Assembly (NCBI GenBank): GCA_963725505.1
Contig: CAVRYN010000005.1
Coordinates: 434,001-498,000, forward strand
From: Udaeobacter sp963725505
GTDB lineage: Bacteria; Verrucomicrobiota; Verrucomicrobiia; Chthoniobacterales; UBA10450
Direction of reading: 5' to 3'
DNA: 64,000 nucleotides
Shown here one piece after another: positions 24,699 to 33,148 of this stretch. Position 1 is the first letter of the stretch. Every line of letters starts with the position of its first letter. A model generated the notes under the pieces. It was not told the DNA's origin. It did not search any database and worked only from the letters and a program-made list of their open reading frames with translations. Position numbers and translations under genes: made by a program.

Positions 24699-25750
24699 CG
24701 GTGTCGGTTTGTCTCGCGAATAAGCGCGTCCAGCTTCGCCGCCGCGCGTCCGCTATCGATGCTTTCGCGTGCAAAGGCAGCTCCTTCGGGAAGATCGTGC
24801 GCGAACCCCGTCACGTGAAGAGCGGCGGCGGCATTTACGATCACAAGATCGCGCGCGCTGGCCGTTTCTTTGGTCTTTTCACCCTCCAAAATTGCGCGGA
24901 TCAGTTCTGCGTTTGCGCGCGCGTTACCTCCGCGAAATCCATCAAAGCTTTGCCTTTTCAATCCAAAATCCTCAGGTGAAATCGTGAATGTTTCCACGCT
25001 GCGGTTCGGCAAACATGCAGCGACGAAAGTTCTGTCGGTAATTGTTATTTCATCGAGGCCATCGGCCCCATGGACCACCCATGCTTTCTCCACGCCGAGC
25101 AGAGATAGCGCCGCCGCCAGTCGCTCGAGCAGGGAAGGATGCCACACGCCGAGAATCTGAAACGGCGCACGGGCGGGATTCGTCAGTGGACCCAACAAAT
25201 TGAATGTGGTGCGGACGCCGAGCTCCCGCCGAATATGCGCGACCCGAGCGGTTGCTTCGTGAAAGAGCGGCGCGAACATGAAACAGATTCCATGCTCATT
25301 CAGGCAGCCTTCGACTACCTTGGGTGGGCAAGCCGTATTGACCCCGAGCGCTTCGAGCACGTCGGCGCTTCCAGAATCCGAGGTCACAGCGCGGGAGCCG
25401 TGTTTTGCCACAGGCACGCCCGTGCCGGCGATCACGAAAGCCGCCGCTGTAGAGACGTTGAAAGTTTTGGCAACGCTCGACCCGGTTCCTGCGGTATCTA
25501 TGAAACGCGCGTGACTCGAACGCACTGGAATAGCGCGATCGCGCATCGCCTCGGCCATTCCGGCGAGCTCGTCGACCGTTTCACCTTTGGCAGCCAGAAC
25601 AGCCAACGCGGCCGCCACCTGCGCATCTGTCGCAGCCGGACTAAGCAGCGCGTTGAGGAAATTCGCCGCTTCGGCGCGCGTAAAATTTTCGGTTCGCATC
25701 AGACGCGTGGTCATTCTGCGAAGGTCGAGATTGGCGATTTCGCTCATCAT
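24695..25750 (-). CDS. trpD: Anthranilate phosphoribosyltransferase
   Basis: 351 residues. It transfers phosphoribose from PRPP to anthranilate. The glycine-rich PRPP site is TAGTGSSVAKTFNVST (about residue 88), followed by VAKHGSRAVTSDSGSADVLEALG, the FMFAPLFHEA loop and RTTFNLLGPLTNPA. The usual GTGGD reads GTGSS here, a mild deviation at the PRPP loop seen in some members. It is separate from trpG and follows trpE by 11 bases. Confidence 0.95.
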   Translation of the reverse strand: MMSEIANLDLRRMTTRLMRTENFTRAEAANFLNALLSPAATDAQVAAALAVLAAKGETVDELAGMAEAMRDRAIPVRSSHARFIDTAGTGSSVAKTFNVSTAAAFVIAGTGVPVAKHGSRAVTSDSGSADVLEALGVNTACPPKVVEGCLNEHGICFMFAPLFHEATARVAHIRRELGVRTTFNLLGPLTNPARAPFQILGVWHPSLLERLAAALSLLGVEKAWVVHGADGLDEITITDRTFVAACLPNRSVETFTISPEDFGLKRQSFDGFRGGNARANAELIRAILEGEKTKETASARDLVIVNAAAALHVTGFAHDLPEGAAFARESIDSGRAAAKLDALIRETNRHR

Positions 25751-25761
25751 GCGTTACAAAC

Positions 25762-27261
25762 TCATGTCGTTTTCATCTGCTTTGCCATTGCCAGCGCCTT
25801 CATCATGGCGCGCGCTTTACTAACTGTTTCCTCGTATTCTCGCTGCGGGTCCGAATCGGCGACGATACCCGCGCCCGCTTGGAAATACGCTTTTCCGTTT
25901 TTCAACACTGCACATCGCAATGCGATGCAGGAATCGATATTACCATCGAACCCGAAATAACCGATTGCGCCTGCGTAACAGCCACGCCGGAGGCTTTCCA
26001 GTTCGCTGATGATTTGCATAGCACGAATCTTTGGCGCGCCGGAGACGGTGCCCGCGGGAAATGTCGCCCTGACTACGTCGAAGGCGGTGCAACCGGCGCG
26101 CGAACGGCCAGTCACGTTAGACACAATATGCATGACGTGGCTGTAACGCTCTATCTGCATGAACTCCGTTACGCGAACGGTGCCGAATTCGGCAACCCGG
26201 CCGACGTCGTTCCGCGCAAGATCGACAAGCATGATGTGTTCGGCGCGTTCCTTCGGATCAGCGAGAAGCTCAGCAGCGTTAGCTTCATCTTGCGCAGGCG
26301 CGGCTCCGCGCGCACGCGTGCCTGCAATTGGGCGAATCTCGACGGTGTCTCCAACAAGCCGAACATGCACCTCCGGCGAACTGCCTATGAGTGCGAAGTC
26401 ATTGCCGAACTTGAGGCAAAACATGTAAGGCGAAGGATTGATGAAACGAAGGCAGCGATAAAAATCGAGCGGCTCTCCGTCGAACTGAGATTCGAATCGC
26501 TGCGATAAGACGACCTGAAAGATATCGCCCGCGCGAATGTATTCCTTGGCTCGCTCTACCGAGCGCTCAAACTCTTGGCGACGCAAATTGCTCTGAGCGG
26601 GCGGCTGTTCGTCATCCTGAGCAATCGGAACAAGCGGTAGATCGATCGGGACCGCCAACTCTTCCGTGATGGACCGCACAGATTCGACAGCGCGCGCATA
26701 GGCTTTTTCCGCTGAGCCGCCATTGAGGAATGCGTTGACGACGATTTTCAAACTGCGCAGCCGATGATCGAAAATTAGGACGTTACCGGTGAGCATGAAA
26801 AGCATCTCGGGCAATTGCAGATCGTCCTCACGCGCCGCCGGAACTTTCGGCTCGAAAAATCCGATCGCTTCGTAGCCGAGAAAACCGACGGCGCCGCCAG
26901 CGAACCGCGGCAGCTCTGGGCGCGAAACGAATTGATACCGCGCCATCAACTTGCGGAGCTCATCGAGAGGATCGGTAGCCGTGCTGAACCGCTCCTCGAT
27001 CCCGTCTCGCACAATACGGATTTCGCGTCCGTAGCTTTGAATGATCAGTCGCGGGTCAAATCCGACGAATGAGAATCGACCGGACACGTCATTTTTTTCT
27101 GTCGATTCAAAAAGGAAGCTGTAAGCGCGGCAGCTAAATTTCTTGAATGCAGAGACCGGCGTTTCGCAATCGCCAATGAATTCTGCGAAAACGGGAATGA
27201 CATTGCCCTGCTTCGCGAGGAGGAGGAATTCGTCCAGCGACGGAGTGATCAGCGGTTGCAT
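25762..27261 (-). CDS. trpE: Anthranilate synthase component I
   Basis: 499 residues. It converts chorismate to anthranilate using ammonia from TrpG. The N-terminal feedback site retains a SFLFESTE form of the LLES tryptophan-binding motif (about residue 49). The chorismate-binding domain shows FEVVLSQRF-like sequence, IAGTRARGA, DLARNDVGRV, FPAGTVSGAPKIRAMQII and YFQAGAGIVADSDP. It is therefore probably tryptophan-sensitive. Its start lies about 30 bases from an inverted repeat that separates it from trpG. Confidence 0.96.
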   Translation of the reverse strand: MQPLITPSLDEFLLLAKQGNVIPVFAEFIGDCETPVSAFKKFSCRAYSFLFESTEKNDVSGRFSFVGFDPRLIIQSYGREIRIVRDGIEERFSTATDPLDELRKLMARYQFVSRPELPRFAGGAVGFLGYEAIGFFEPKVPAAREDDLQLPEMLFMLTGNVLIFDHRLRSLKIVVNAFLNGGSAEKAYARAVESVRSITEELAVPIDLPLVPIAQDDEQPPAQSNLRRQEFERSVERAKEYIRAGDIFQVVLSQRFESQFDGEPLDFYRCLRFINPSPYMFCLKFGNDFALIGSSPEVHVRLVGDTVEIRPIAGTRARGAAPAQDEANAAELLADPKERAEHIMLVDLARNDVGRVAEFGTVRVTEFMQIERYSHVMHIVSNVTGRSRAGCTAFDVVRATFPAGTVSGAPKIRAMQIISELESLRRGCYAGAIGYFGFDGNIDSCIALRCAVLKNGKAYFQAGAGIVADSDPQREYEETVSKARAMMKALAMAKQMKTT

Positions 27262-27292
27262 TAGTAGTGAGCGCCTCGCTGGTTTAAAATCT

Positions 27293-27410
27293 GTCGCCTC
27301 TCCCTTCTCAAGGGAGAGGGTAGGGTGAGGGTTTCCCGCCCTAGCTCCCCCGCGCTTTCACAACCCCTCACCTCAATCCTCTCCCCTTGCCGCAAGGGGG
27401 AGAGGCGGGC
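27293..27410. repeat. Long inverted interspersed repeat, CTCTCCCC type, copy 3 (inside trp operon)
   Basis: GTCGCCTCTCCCTTCTCAAG plus GGAGAGG, GGTGAGGGTTT on the left; ACCCCTCACCT, CCTCTCCCCTT-GCCG-CAAGGGGGAGAGG on the right. It is the best preserved copy and lies between trpG and trpE. Confidence 0.85.
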
Positions 27411-27437
27411 GGAAGGGCCGGCATTTTATCCGAGCTT

Positions 27438-28043
27438 TCATATACGACATGGGTCCCGACGCGTTGCCGTGGTTTTTGTTTCAAGCGCGATGAATCGCGC
27501 CAGAATTTTTCTGCCATCGGGCGTGAGAACTGACTCAGGGTGGAATTGCACTCCCTGCACTGGGAATTCGCGATGGCGCAGCGCCATGATTTCGCCGTCG
27601 TCGCTCTCGGCGGTGATTTCGAGACACGCAGGAAATGAACTTCGCTCGACGATCAGTGAATGGTAGCGGCCTGCTTCAAACGGGTTCGACAAATCTGAAA
27701 AAAGCGCACTGCCGTTATGTGTAATCATGCATGATTTTCCGTGCATGAGGCAGCCAGCGCGGACCACGTCTCCGCCGTACGCTTCGGCAATGCACTGATG
27801 ACCGAGGCAGACGCCGAGAAGAGGAATGTAGTGGCCAAAGCGCAGAACCACCTCCTTGCTGATGCCGGCTTCGCGAGGTGTGCACGGGCCAGGGGAGACG
27901 CAAATATGTTGTGGGGCTAACGCTGCGATTTCATCAGTTGAGATTTCATCATTACGTTTGACCAGAACATCGCAACCCAGTTCGCCGAAATACTGCGCGA
28001 GGTTGTAAGTGAAGGAATCGTAGTTATCGATCAGCAGGAGCAT
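27438..28043 (-). CDS. trpG: Anthranilate synthase component II (glutamine amidotransferase)
   Basis: About 201 residues from the ATG at 28043, preceded by GAGGGAG; a longer frame overlapping aroF is not needed. Class I amidotransferase triad: the Cys in LLGVCLGHQCIAEAYGG, and His and Glu in GVQFHPESVLTPDG. MLLLIDNYDSFTYNLAQYF is the standard start. It supplies ammonia to TrpE and may also serve aminodeoxychorismate synthase, since no separate pabA is visible here. It lies 13 bases after aroF. Confidence 0.95.
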   Translation of the reverse strand: MLLLIDNYDSFTYNLAQYFGELGCDVLVKRNDEISTDEIAALAPQHICVSPGPCTPREAGISKEVVLRFGHYIPLLGVCLGHQCIAEAYGGDVVRAGCLMHGKSCMITHNGSALFSDLSNPFEAGRYHSLIVERSSFPACLEITAESDDGEIMALRHREFPVQGVQFHPESVLTPDGRKILARFIALETKTTATRRDPCRI

Positions 28044-28056
28044 CGTTTCGGCTCCC

Positions 28057-29091
28057 TCAAGTCGCGTTCGATCCGCCATCGCCGTTCGCCGCCGTAACAT
28101 TACGGATAGCGTGAACTTCTTCTATGAGCTGCGCGTACTGCGAAAATGTCAGTGCCTGCGCACTATCCGACAGCGAAAGCTCGGGCTGATTGTGTACTTC
28201 GACCATGAGACCGTCGGCTCCGACTGCGACGCCTGCGCGTGCGAGCGGTGTGACCATGTACGCGCTGCCAGTTCCGTGTGAGGGATCGACGATCACTGGC
28301 AAATGCGAAATGCGTCGAATCGCTGGCACCGAGGCAAGATCCAGTGTGTTACGCGTATGCTGTGCAAACGTGCGCACCCCGCGCTCGCAAAGGACGACGT
28401 TGTAGTTGCCTTCGGCCATGATGTACTCGGCTGCGAGCAACCATTCCTCGAGCGTTGCAGCCATCCCGCGCTTCAACAGAACGGGCAACTTGGACCGGCC
28501 CGCCCGCTTTAGCAGCGAAAAGTTTTGCATGTTGCGGGCACCGATTTGAATCACGTCACCGTACTTTTCGATCAGATCGACATGCGATTCCTCAACGGCC
28601 TCGGTCACGATCTTCAAGCCAAACTCGTCGCGGATTTCGGCCATGATTTCCCAGCCCTTATCACCCAGGCCCTGAAACGTGTAAGGCGAAGTCCGCGGTT
28701 TCCAAACGCATCCACGAAAAAAACGCGCACCACTGCGTCGCACGGCTTCCGCCACGGCGAACGCCTGTTCCCGACTCTCGATCGCACACGGCCCGGCTAT
28801 AATGGCGAGATCACTATCGCCAATCGTTGCGTCGCCGACGCGGACGACCGTTTTCTCGGGTCGTAAATCGAGCGTGATCAACTTGTACGGTTTCGTGACA
28901 CGGATCACTTCCACGACACCGGGCAGATTTTCGAAACGCCGGCCATCGATTGGACCCTGATTGCCCGTGATGCCGATTGCCGTTCGCGTAGCTCCCGGCA
29001 TCGCATGTGCGCGGAAACCAATTGCCTCAATAACGTTGACCACTGCATCGATTTCGCGCGCAGTGGCGCCCGGCTTCATTACAATCAACAT
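28057..29091 (-). CDS. aroF: 3-deoxy-7-phosphoheptulonate (DAHP) synthase, type I-beta
   Basis: 344 residues. It condenses PEP and erythrose-4-phosphate, the first step to chorismate. An N-terminal ferredoxin-like regulatory domain (about residues 1-70, MLIVMKPGATAREIDAVV) precedes the barrel with LAIIAGPCAIESREQ, FRGCVWKPRTSPYTFQG, the metal-binding Cys in that segment, LLKRGMAATLEEWL and VDPSHGTGSAY. This is the Thermotoga-type layout, in which the N-domain mediates aromatic feedback; no chorismate mutase domain is attached. It is first in the trp operon, so flux into the shikimate route is coordinated with tryptophan synthesis. Confidence 0.95.
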   Translation of the reverse strand: MLIVMKPGATAREIDAVVNVIEAIGFRAHAMPGATRTAIGITGNQGPIDGRRFENLPGVVEVIRVTKPYKLITLDLRPEKTVVRVGDATIGDSDLAIIAGPCAIESREQAFAVAEAVRRSGARFFRGCVWKPRTSPYTFQGLGDKGWEIMAEIRDEFGLKIVTEAVEESHVDLIEKYGDVIQIGARNMQNFSLLKRAGRSKLPVLLKRGMAATLEEWLLAAEYIMAEGNYNVVLCERGVRTFAQHTRNTLDLASVPAIRRISHLPVIVDPSHGTGSAYMVTPLARAGVAVGADGLMVEVHNQPELSLSDSAQALTFSQYAQLIEEVHAIRNVTAANGDGGSNAT

Positions 29092-29155
29092 ATTTTCAAA
29101 AGGGTTGGGTTAGTTCACGTGGACGCAGACACGAAATCTCTCTTGGGAAGAAGAG

Positions 29156-29190
29156 AAAAAAAGGTCAGCGCCCGTCGAGGAACGGTCGCT
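29156..29190 (-). terminator. Terminator hairpin in the aroF-trp leader (candidate attenuator)
   Basis: On the minus strand AGCGACCGT-TCCTCG-ACGGGCGCT (29167-29190) forms a stem with one mismatch, then GACC and seven T (29156-29162). No minus-strand gene other than a short leader ORF lies upstream, so a terminator here would act on the operon's own transcript. The segment CGGCGCT just upstream of the leader Trp codon can pair with the left arm and might form the alternative structure. Confidence 0.5.
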
Positions 29191-29192
29191 TT

Positions 29193-29276
29193 CTATCGCC
29201 AGATTCCGAGCGCCGACGTGGAGACAAACTGCAAGCCTTCTGCAGCGTCTATCGAAGAGGATATGTCAGCACTCAT
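29193..29276 (-). CDS. Possible 27-codon leader peptide with one Trp codon
   Basis: ATG at 29276, stop TAG at 29193-29195. The peptide starts MSADISSSIDAAEG and ends LGIWR, with the Trp codon second from the end and a Phe codon mid-way. The stop is two bases before the terminator hairpin. No Shine-Dalgarno site is present and the ATG lies almost at the predicted transcript start, so it would be leaderless. Known trp leaders usually have two or more adjacent Trp codons, so support is moderate. Confidence 0.35.
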   Translation of the reverse strand: MSADISSSIDAAEGLQFVSTSALGIWR

Positions 29277-29284
29277 TGCCCGAA

Positions 29285-29312
29285 ATCATACTGCCAATCG
29301 TAAGCTTGTCGA
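29285..29312 (-). promoter_or_regulatory. Promoter of the aroF-trp operon
   Basis: TCGACA (29307-29312) and TATGAT (29285-29290) on the minus strand, 16 bases apart, each one base from the sigma-70 consensus. Transcription would start close to the leader ATG and proceed through the terminator hairpin into aroF. Confidence 0.55.
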
Positions 29313-29342
29313 TTCAAATTTCGTGTGATTGCCTTCAATTCT

Positions 29343-29888
29343 ATGGACCAATCGAAATCCTCGTCGCTCATAATTTTTGTCATCGGCAATTATTTCTTCA
29401 CGTTTCTCATCATCGGCTTAATTGCCGCAGGGATATCGCTGCTAAACAAACCGAAACCGCTGCGAACCAACATCGTCGCCGAAGCGTTGTTCTCTTACTA
29501 CCTGCTGTTTGCGATAGGGATGAACAATCTGGTCAATTTCGTGTTTCACGTCTTCTTTAGTGACATGGCGGCAAAATTCATTGGCTGGGAAGACAGCCCG
29601 TTTCAGGCAGAGGTGGGATTCGCCAGTCTCGGTGTGGGCATTGCAGGAGTTATTGCGTACAGAGCGAGCTTGCCATTTCGATTCGCTACACTCATTCCGC
29701 CTTCCGCTTTCTCATTGGGAGCAGCTGGAGGTCACATCTACCAGATGATCGTTGCCCACAATTTTTCACCGGGGAATGTCGGATTGGTCCTTCCTAGTAA
29801 TTTTCTGATTCCACTTACCGGGTTCGTGTTCTTGTGGCTGTCGTACAAACATCCGAAACCCGGAACGGCCGAGCGCACATTAACGTAG
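29343..29888 (+). CDS. Membrane protein, DUF6790-like
   Basis: 181 residues from the ATG at 29343 (an in-frame GTG six codons earlier lies close to the divergent trp promoter). Five spans: a first one around IIFVIGNYFFTFLIIGLIAA, then VAEALFSYYLLFAIGMNNLV, a segment NFVFHVFFSDMAAKFIGW, the glycine-rich GFASLGVGIAGVIAY, and a last LPSNFLIPLTGFVFLWLSY. The SPFQAEVGFASLG motif is the feature I associate with DUF6790. Function unknown. Confidence 0.6.
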   Translation: MDQSKSSSLIIFVIGNYFFTFLIIGLIAAGISLLNKPKPLRTNIVAEALFSYYLLFAIGMNNLVNFVFHVFFSDMAAKFIGWEDSPFQAEVGFASLGVGIAGVIAYRASLPFRFATLIPPSAFSLGAAGGHIYQMIVAHNFSPGNVGLVLPSNFLIPLTGFVFLWLSYKHPKPGTAERTLT

Positions 29889-29930
29889 CAGCGCTTGCGC
29901 GGTAACAAGGCTTGCAACTAACGTCCGGTC

Positions 29931-31718
29931 ATGCATCGCCATACCTCGTTCGTTGTTTTGCTCCTGCTGTCATTTGGGTCGCCGGTTTTTGCTGAGACAA
30001 AGTCGCCCATTCAGGAGCGCGCGGATCGTTTTCTCGCACTGGCTAACGCGGGATATCAGGCCCTCTATCGCGTGAACAGCGAAGCGCAGTGGGCCGCCGT
30101 CACCGATGTAACACCCGAGCATGATGCCGCAGCTGAAGCTGCCGGCAAAGCATACGCCGCGTTTAATGGGAACCCAGCGATTATCAATCAAGCGCGCGAC
30201 CTGCTCACGCATGAGAAAGAACTCAGCGAGCTGACGGTGCGGCAGTTAAAGCAGCTTCTCCTGAATGCGGCCGAAGGACCGATGACAAATCCCGATCTTG
30301 TGGCGAAACGCGTTGCTGCTGAGACAAAGCAGGCGTCGCTCATGAATGGGTTTGAATTCAAGCTCAATGGGCAGAAAACCACTGCGAACCAAATCGATGA
30401 TAAGCTCGAGAAGAGCACCGATCTGGCAGAGCGCAAAGCAGTGTGGGAAGCCTCGAAGGAGATCGGGCCGGCGCTCAAGGAGAATCTGGTTGTCTTGCGC
30501 GATCTGCGCAACGGCGTCGCAAAAGAGATGAAATATCCCGATTACTTCGCGCTCCAAGTTGCCGCTTACGGGATGACCACTGACGAGATGCTCAAGATGC
30601 TGGAAGATTGGATGGCCACGCTGCGTCCGCTCTATTTGCAACTGCATACCTGGGCGAAATACAAACTGGCCGAGAAATTTCATCAGCCTGTGCCGAAGAA
30701 AATTCCGGCGCATTGGATCAACAATCGCTGGAGCCAGGAGTGGCCGGGACTCGTCGAAGCAGCGAACATCGACAAATACTTCGAAGGACGAAAACCTGAA
30801 TGGATTATCAAGACTGCCGAGCAATTTTACACCGGGCTCGGGTTCTCGCCGTTGCCGCAAAGCTTTTGGGAAAAATCAGATTTGTATCCGTTGCCGCCGG
30901 ATTCGAAGCGCAAGAAGAACACGCACGCCTCCTGCTCGCATATCGACCTTGAGAACGACATTCGGTCGCTGCAAAGCATCGAACCGAATGCGCGTTGGTT
31001 TTTCACTGCGCATCACGAACTCGGCCACGGTTATTATTTCAAAGCTTATACGCGGCCGGAGGTTCCTTATTTGTTGCGGCTCGGAGCGGCGCCGGGATTT
31101 CACGAAGGCGTCGGCGAATTGATCGCGCTAGCGTCGAGTCAGGTGCCGTATCTGCAATCGCGCGGCGTTTTGCCACTCGAATTCGATGCGGATAAGACCG
31201 CGTTTCTGTTGGATGACGCGCTGGCCCGCTCGGTTCCATTCATTTATTTCTCATGCGGCGTGATGCCGCATTGGGAGGCGGACATCTACGCGCACAATCT
31301 TCCGCCAGATCAATGGAACGCGCGCTGGTGGAAATACGTTTCCGATTTTCAGGGAATCGAGCCACCGTCGCCACGCGGCGAAGAATTTTGCGACGCCGCT
31401 ACCAAGACGCACATCAACGATAACCCGGCCTACTACTACAACTATGCGTTCGCGACCGTGTTCAAGTTTCAGTTGCACGACTACATCGCGCGCAAAATTC
31501 TGCATCAACCGCCGCAATCATGTAATTACGCCGACAACAAGGAAGTCGGCGCGTGGTTGAATAACATTTTGAAAAAAGGCGGCACGGAAGACTGGCGCAA
31601 AGTCTTAAAAGAAGCGACCGGCGAAGACATCTCCACGCGCGCGATGATGGATTACTTCAAGCCGCTGATGAGCTGGCTGGAGGAACAAAACAAAGGCCGC
31701 CAGATCGGCTGGGAGTAA
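29931..31718 (+). CDS. Peptidase family M2 (ACE-like) dipeptidyl carboxypeptidase
   Basis: 595 residues with an N-terminal signal peptide (FVVLLLLSFGSPVFAE). A zinc metallopeptidase of the angiotensin-converting-enzyme family: the HExxH motif is HHELGHGYYF (about residue 362), and the third ligand Glu is in HEGVGELIALASS (about residue 389). The C-terminal YYYNYAFATVFKFQLHDYI and GAWLNNILKKGG are conserved in bacterial M2 proteins. It should act in the periplasm, removing dipeptides from peptide C-termini. All catalytic residues are present, and length matches single-domain bacterial members. Confidence 0.93.
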   Translation: MHRHTSFVVLLLLSFGSPVFAETKSPIQERADRFLALANAGYQALYRVNSEAQWAAVTDVTPEHDAAAEAAGKAYAAFNGNPAIINQARDLLTHEKELSELTVRQLKQLLLNAAEGPMTNPDLVAKRVAAETKQASLMNGFEFKLNGQKTTANQIDDKLEKSTDLAERKAVWEASKEIGPALKENLVVLRDLRNGVAKEMKYPDYFALQVAAYGMTTDEMLKMLEDWMATLRPLYLQLHTWAKYKLAEKFHQPVPKKIPAHWINNRWSQEWPGLVEAANIDKYFEGRKPEWIIKTAEQFYTGLGFSPLPQSFWEKSDLYPLPPDSKRKKNTHASCSHIDLENDIRSLQSIEPNARWFFTAHHELGHGYYFKAYTRPEVPYLLRLGAAPGFHEGVGELIALASSQVPYLQSRGVLPLEFDADKTAFLLDDALARSVPFIYFSCGVMPHWEADIYAHNLPPDQWNARWWKYVSDFQGIEPPSPRGEEFCDAATKTHINDNPAYYYNYAFATVFKFQLHDYIARKILHQPPQSCNYADNKEVGAWLNNILKKGGTEDWRKVLKEATGEDISTRAMMDYFKPLMSWLEEQNKGRQIGWE

Positions 31719-31720
31719 TT

Positions 31721-31915
31721 CAGAGATCAGAAATCAGAAATCAGAAATCAGTATTATTTTCGCGCGAAGCGATTTGGGAGTGCGATGTGTTTCCGCATCG
31801 CTTTGCAGCCTGGGCCGGCGCGTTTTTTCAAAAGCGACGCGAGGACTGGTCGCACTCCGAAAGCCTCGCGAAATGAAGGATTGACTTCTGGTCTGACCTC
31901 TGACGTTTGAATTCC
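31721..31915. repeat. Repeat-rich gap before the sirtuin gene
   Basis: It begins with four tandem TCAGAAA-like units (31721-31752). A GGAG-type inverted pair follows at about 31776-31855, with GGAGTGCGATG/GCATCGC on the left and, inverted, GGAGTGCGACC/GCGTCGC on the right. It ends with the inverse of the TCAGA motif (TCTGACCTCTGAC) near 31891. The TCAGA motif also occurs at 5152-5190 before the CPBP gene. No gene is seen. Confidence 0.6.
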
Positions 31916-31926
31916 GACCTCTGGTT

Positions 31927-32688
31927 ATGCGCGTTCTTGTTATTACCGGCGCCGGCGTTTCCGCTGAAAGCGGTATTCCAACGTTTCGCGGCAAGGACGG
32001 TTATTGGCGAAATTTTGATCCGGCAAAGTTAGCAACGCCCGAAGCATTCGCGCGCGATCCGAAGTTGGTTTGGGAATGGTATCGCGAGCGACGGCAGCGC
32101 ATCCGCAACGCGCAACCGAATGCAGCGCACGCGGCGATTGCTAAGCTGTCCCAACACGCAGGCGACTTCCTGCTCGTCACACAGAACGTGGACGACCTGC
32201 ACGCGCGTGCCGGACTTTCAAAGGAAAAGATGGTGCAAATACACGGAGACATTTTCGTTACCAAATGTTCGCGTTGCGATTTTCGCCGACGCGATTACGA
32301 GCAGGAGCACCCGCCTTCGTCTAACTACGGCGCGCCAGGCGAGCACGAGGACGAAAATATTCCCAAGTGTCCGCGATGTGATGCGCTCATGCGGCCGGGA
32401 GTAGTCTGGTTCGGCGAGCAACTGCCTTGGAACGAGCTACAGCGAGTTGAAAATTATTTCGGTCACGGCGCTTGCGATCTTGTGATCGTGGCCGGGACAA
32501 CTGCGACCTTTGGATACATCGTCGACTGGGCGCTGCGTGCGAGTCGTGATGGTGGCGAACTTGTCGAAGTAAATCCCGAAAAGACGCCGCTCTCACAATT
32601 CGCCACGCAGTTGGTGCGCGAGCCAGCTGCCATCGCGTTGCCGCGCTTCGTTGATGCGCTGCTTATTTCTCGCTTAAGCGAGTTGTAG
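31927..32688 (+). CDS. cobB: Sir2-family NAD-dependent protein deacylase
   Basis: 253 residues. NAD-binding GAGVSAESGIPTFRG, TQNVDDLH, the catalytic His in VQIHGDIF, and two zinc-binding CxxC pairs (CSRC and CPRC, about residues 116 and 142). The Tyr and Arg of WEWYRERRQRI mark the class III (SIRT5-like) pocket, associated with removal of succinyl or malonyl groups, so desuccinylase activity is likely. The spacer between the CxxC pairs is longer than usual, with an Asn/Glu-rich insert. Its stop codon lies inside the GTAG foot of a REP. Confidence 0.93.
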   Translation: MRVLVITGAGVSAESGIPTFRGKDGYWRNFDPAKLATPEAFARDPKLVWEWYRERRQRIRNAQPNAAHAAIAKLSQHAGDFLLVTQNVDDLHARAGLSKEKMVQIHGDIFVTKCSRCDFRRRDYEQEHPPSSNYGAPGEHEDENIPKCPRCDALMRPGVVWFGEQLPWNELQRVENYFGHGACDLVIVAGTTATFGYIVDWALRASRDGGELVEVNPEKTPLSQFATQLVREPAAIALPRFVDALLISRLSEL

Positions 32689-32707
32689 CCACGGCCCTGT
32701 GGGCCGT
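32685..32707. repeat. Solitary REP overlapping a stop codon
   Basis: GTAG (32685-32688), CC, then the perfect hairpin ACGGCCC-TGT-GGGCCGT. The TAG of GTAG is the stop codon of the sirtuin gene. Confidence 0.8.
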
Positions 32708-32711
32708 CAGA

Positions 32712-33146
32712 TCATTGTCTGGCGAGCTCCCGAAAATATTCCGCCACATTTGGTTTGAAATAAAAATACCAAGCCGAAAGACCGCCGAAAATCGCCGCAT
32801 CGATGATGGCGCGCCACATCATTGTGTGATGAATCAGGTTAAGCGCGCCGAGAATTGACGCGTAAACGATAATCAAAGTGAACATCGCAAGTACGAGATG
32901 GCGTGACCATGGCTTGCGAGAAGCGAGGGCGTAACAAAGCATCGCCATCAAAATTCCAATGGCAGCAACCAGCGGGGCGGCGATGTGCAGCCATTCCGTG
33001 CGGGTCACCCGTTCGCCACCCATCACGACCGGTCCGATTTTCAAGAGCACCAGAAGGATCGACAGGTACATTGCTGCGGATGCCAGGCCGGCGAGCCATG
33101 TCAAAATTCGAATAGCGAACGGTTGGTTGGAATTTTGCATGGACAT
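32712..33146 (-). CDS. Four-span membrane protein of unknown function
   Basis: 144 residues. Spans: ILTWLAGLASAAMYLSILLV, then LHIAAPLVAAIGILMAMLCY, then LVLAMFTLIIVYASILGALN, and AIIDAAIFGGLSAWYFYF. The C-terminus FKPNVAEYFRELARQ is amphipathic. No motif identifies it. It lies four bases after a REP and just downstream of a metallo-hydrolase fragment on the same strand. Confidence 0.55.
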   Translation of the reverse strand: MSMQNSNQPFAIRILTWLAGLASAAMYLSILLVLLKIGPVVMGGERVTRTEWLHIAAPLVAAIGILMAMLCYALASRKPWSRHLVLAMFTLIIVYASILGALNLIHHTMMWRAIIDAAIFGGLSAWYFYFKPNVAEYFRELARQ

Positions 33147-33148
33147 AC

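Noticed and set aside
25139..25960. Plus-strand 273-codon frame opposite trpD and trpE
   Set aside because: Antisense to two clear enzymes, no ribosome site, no recognisable domain.
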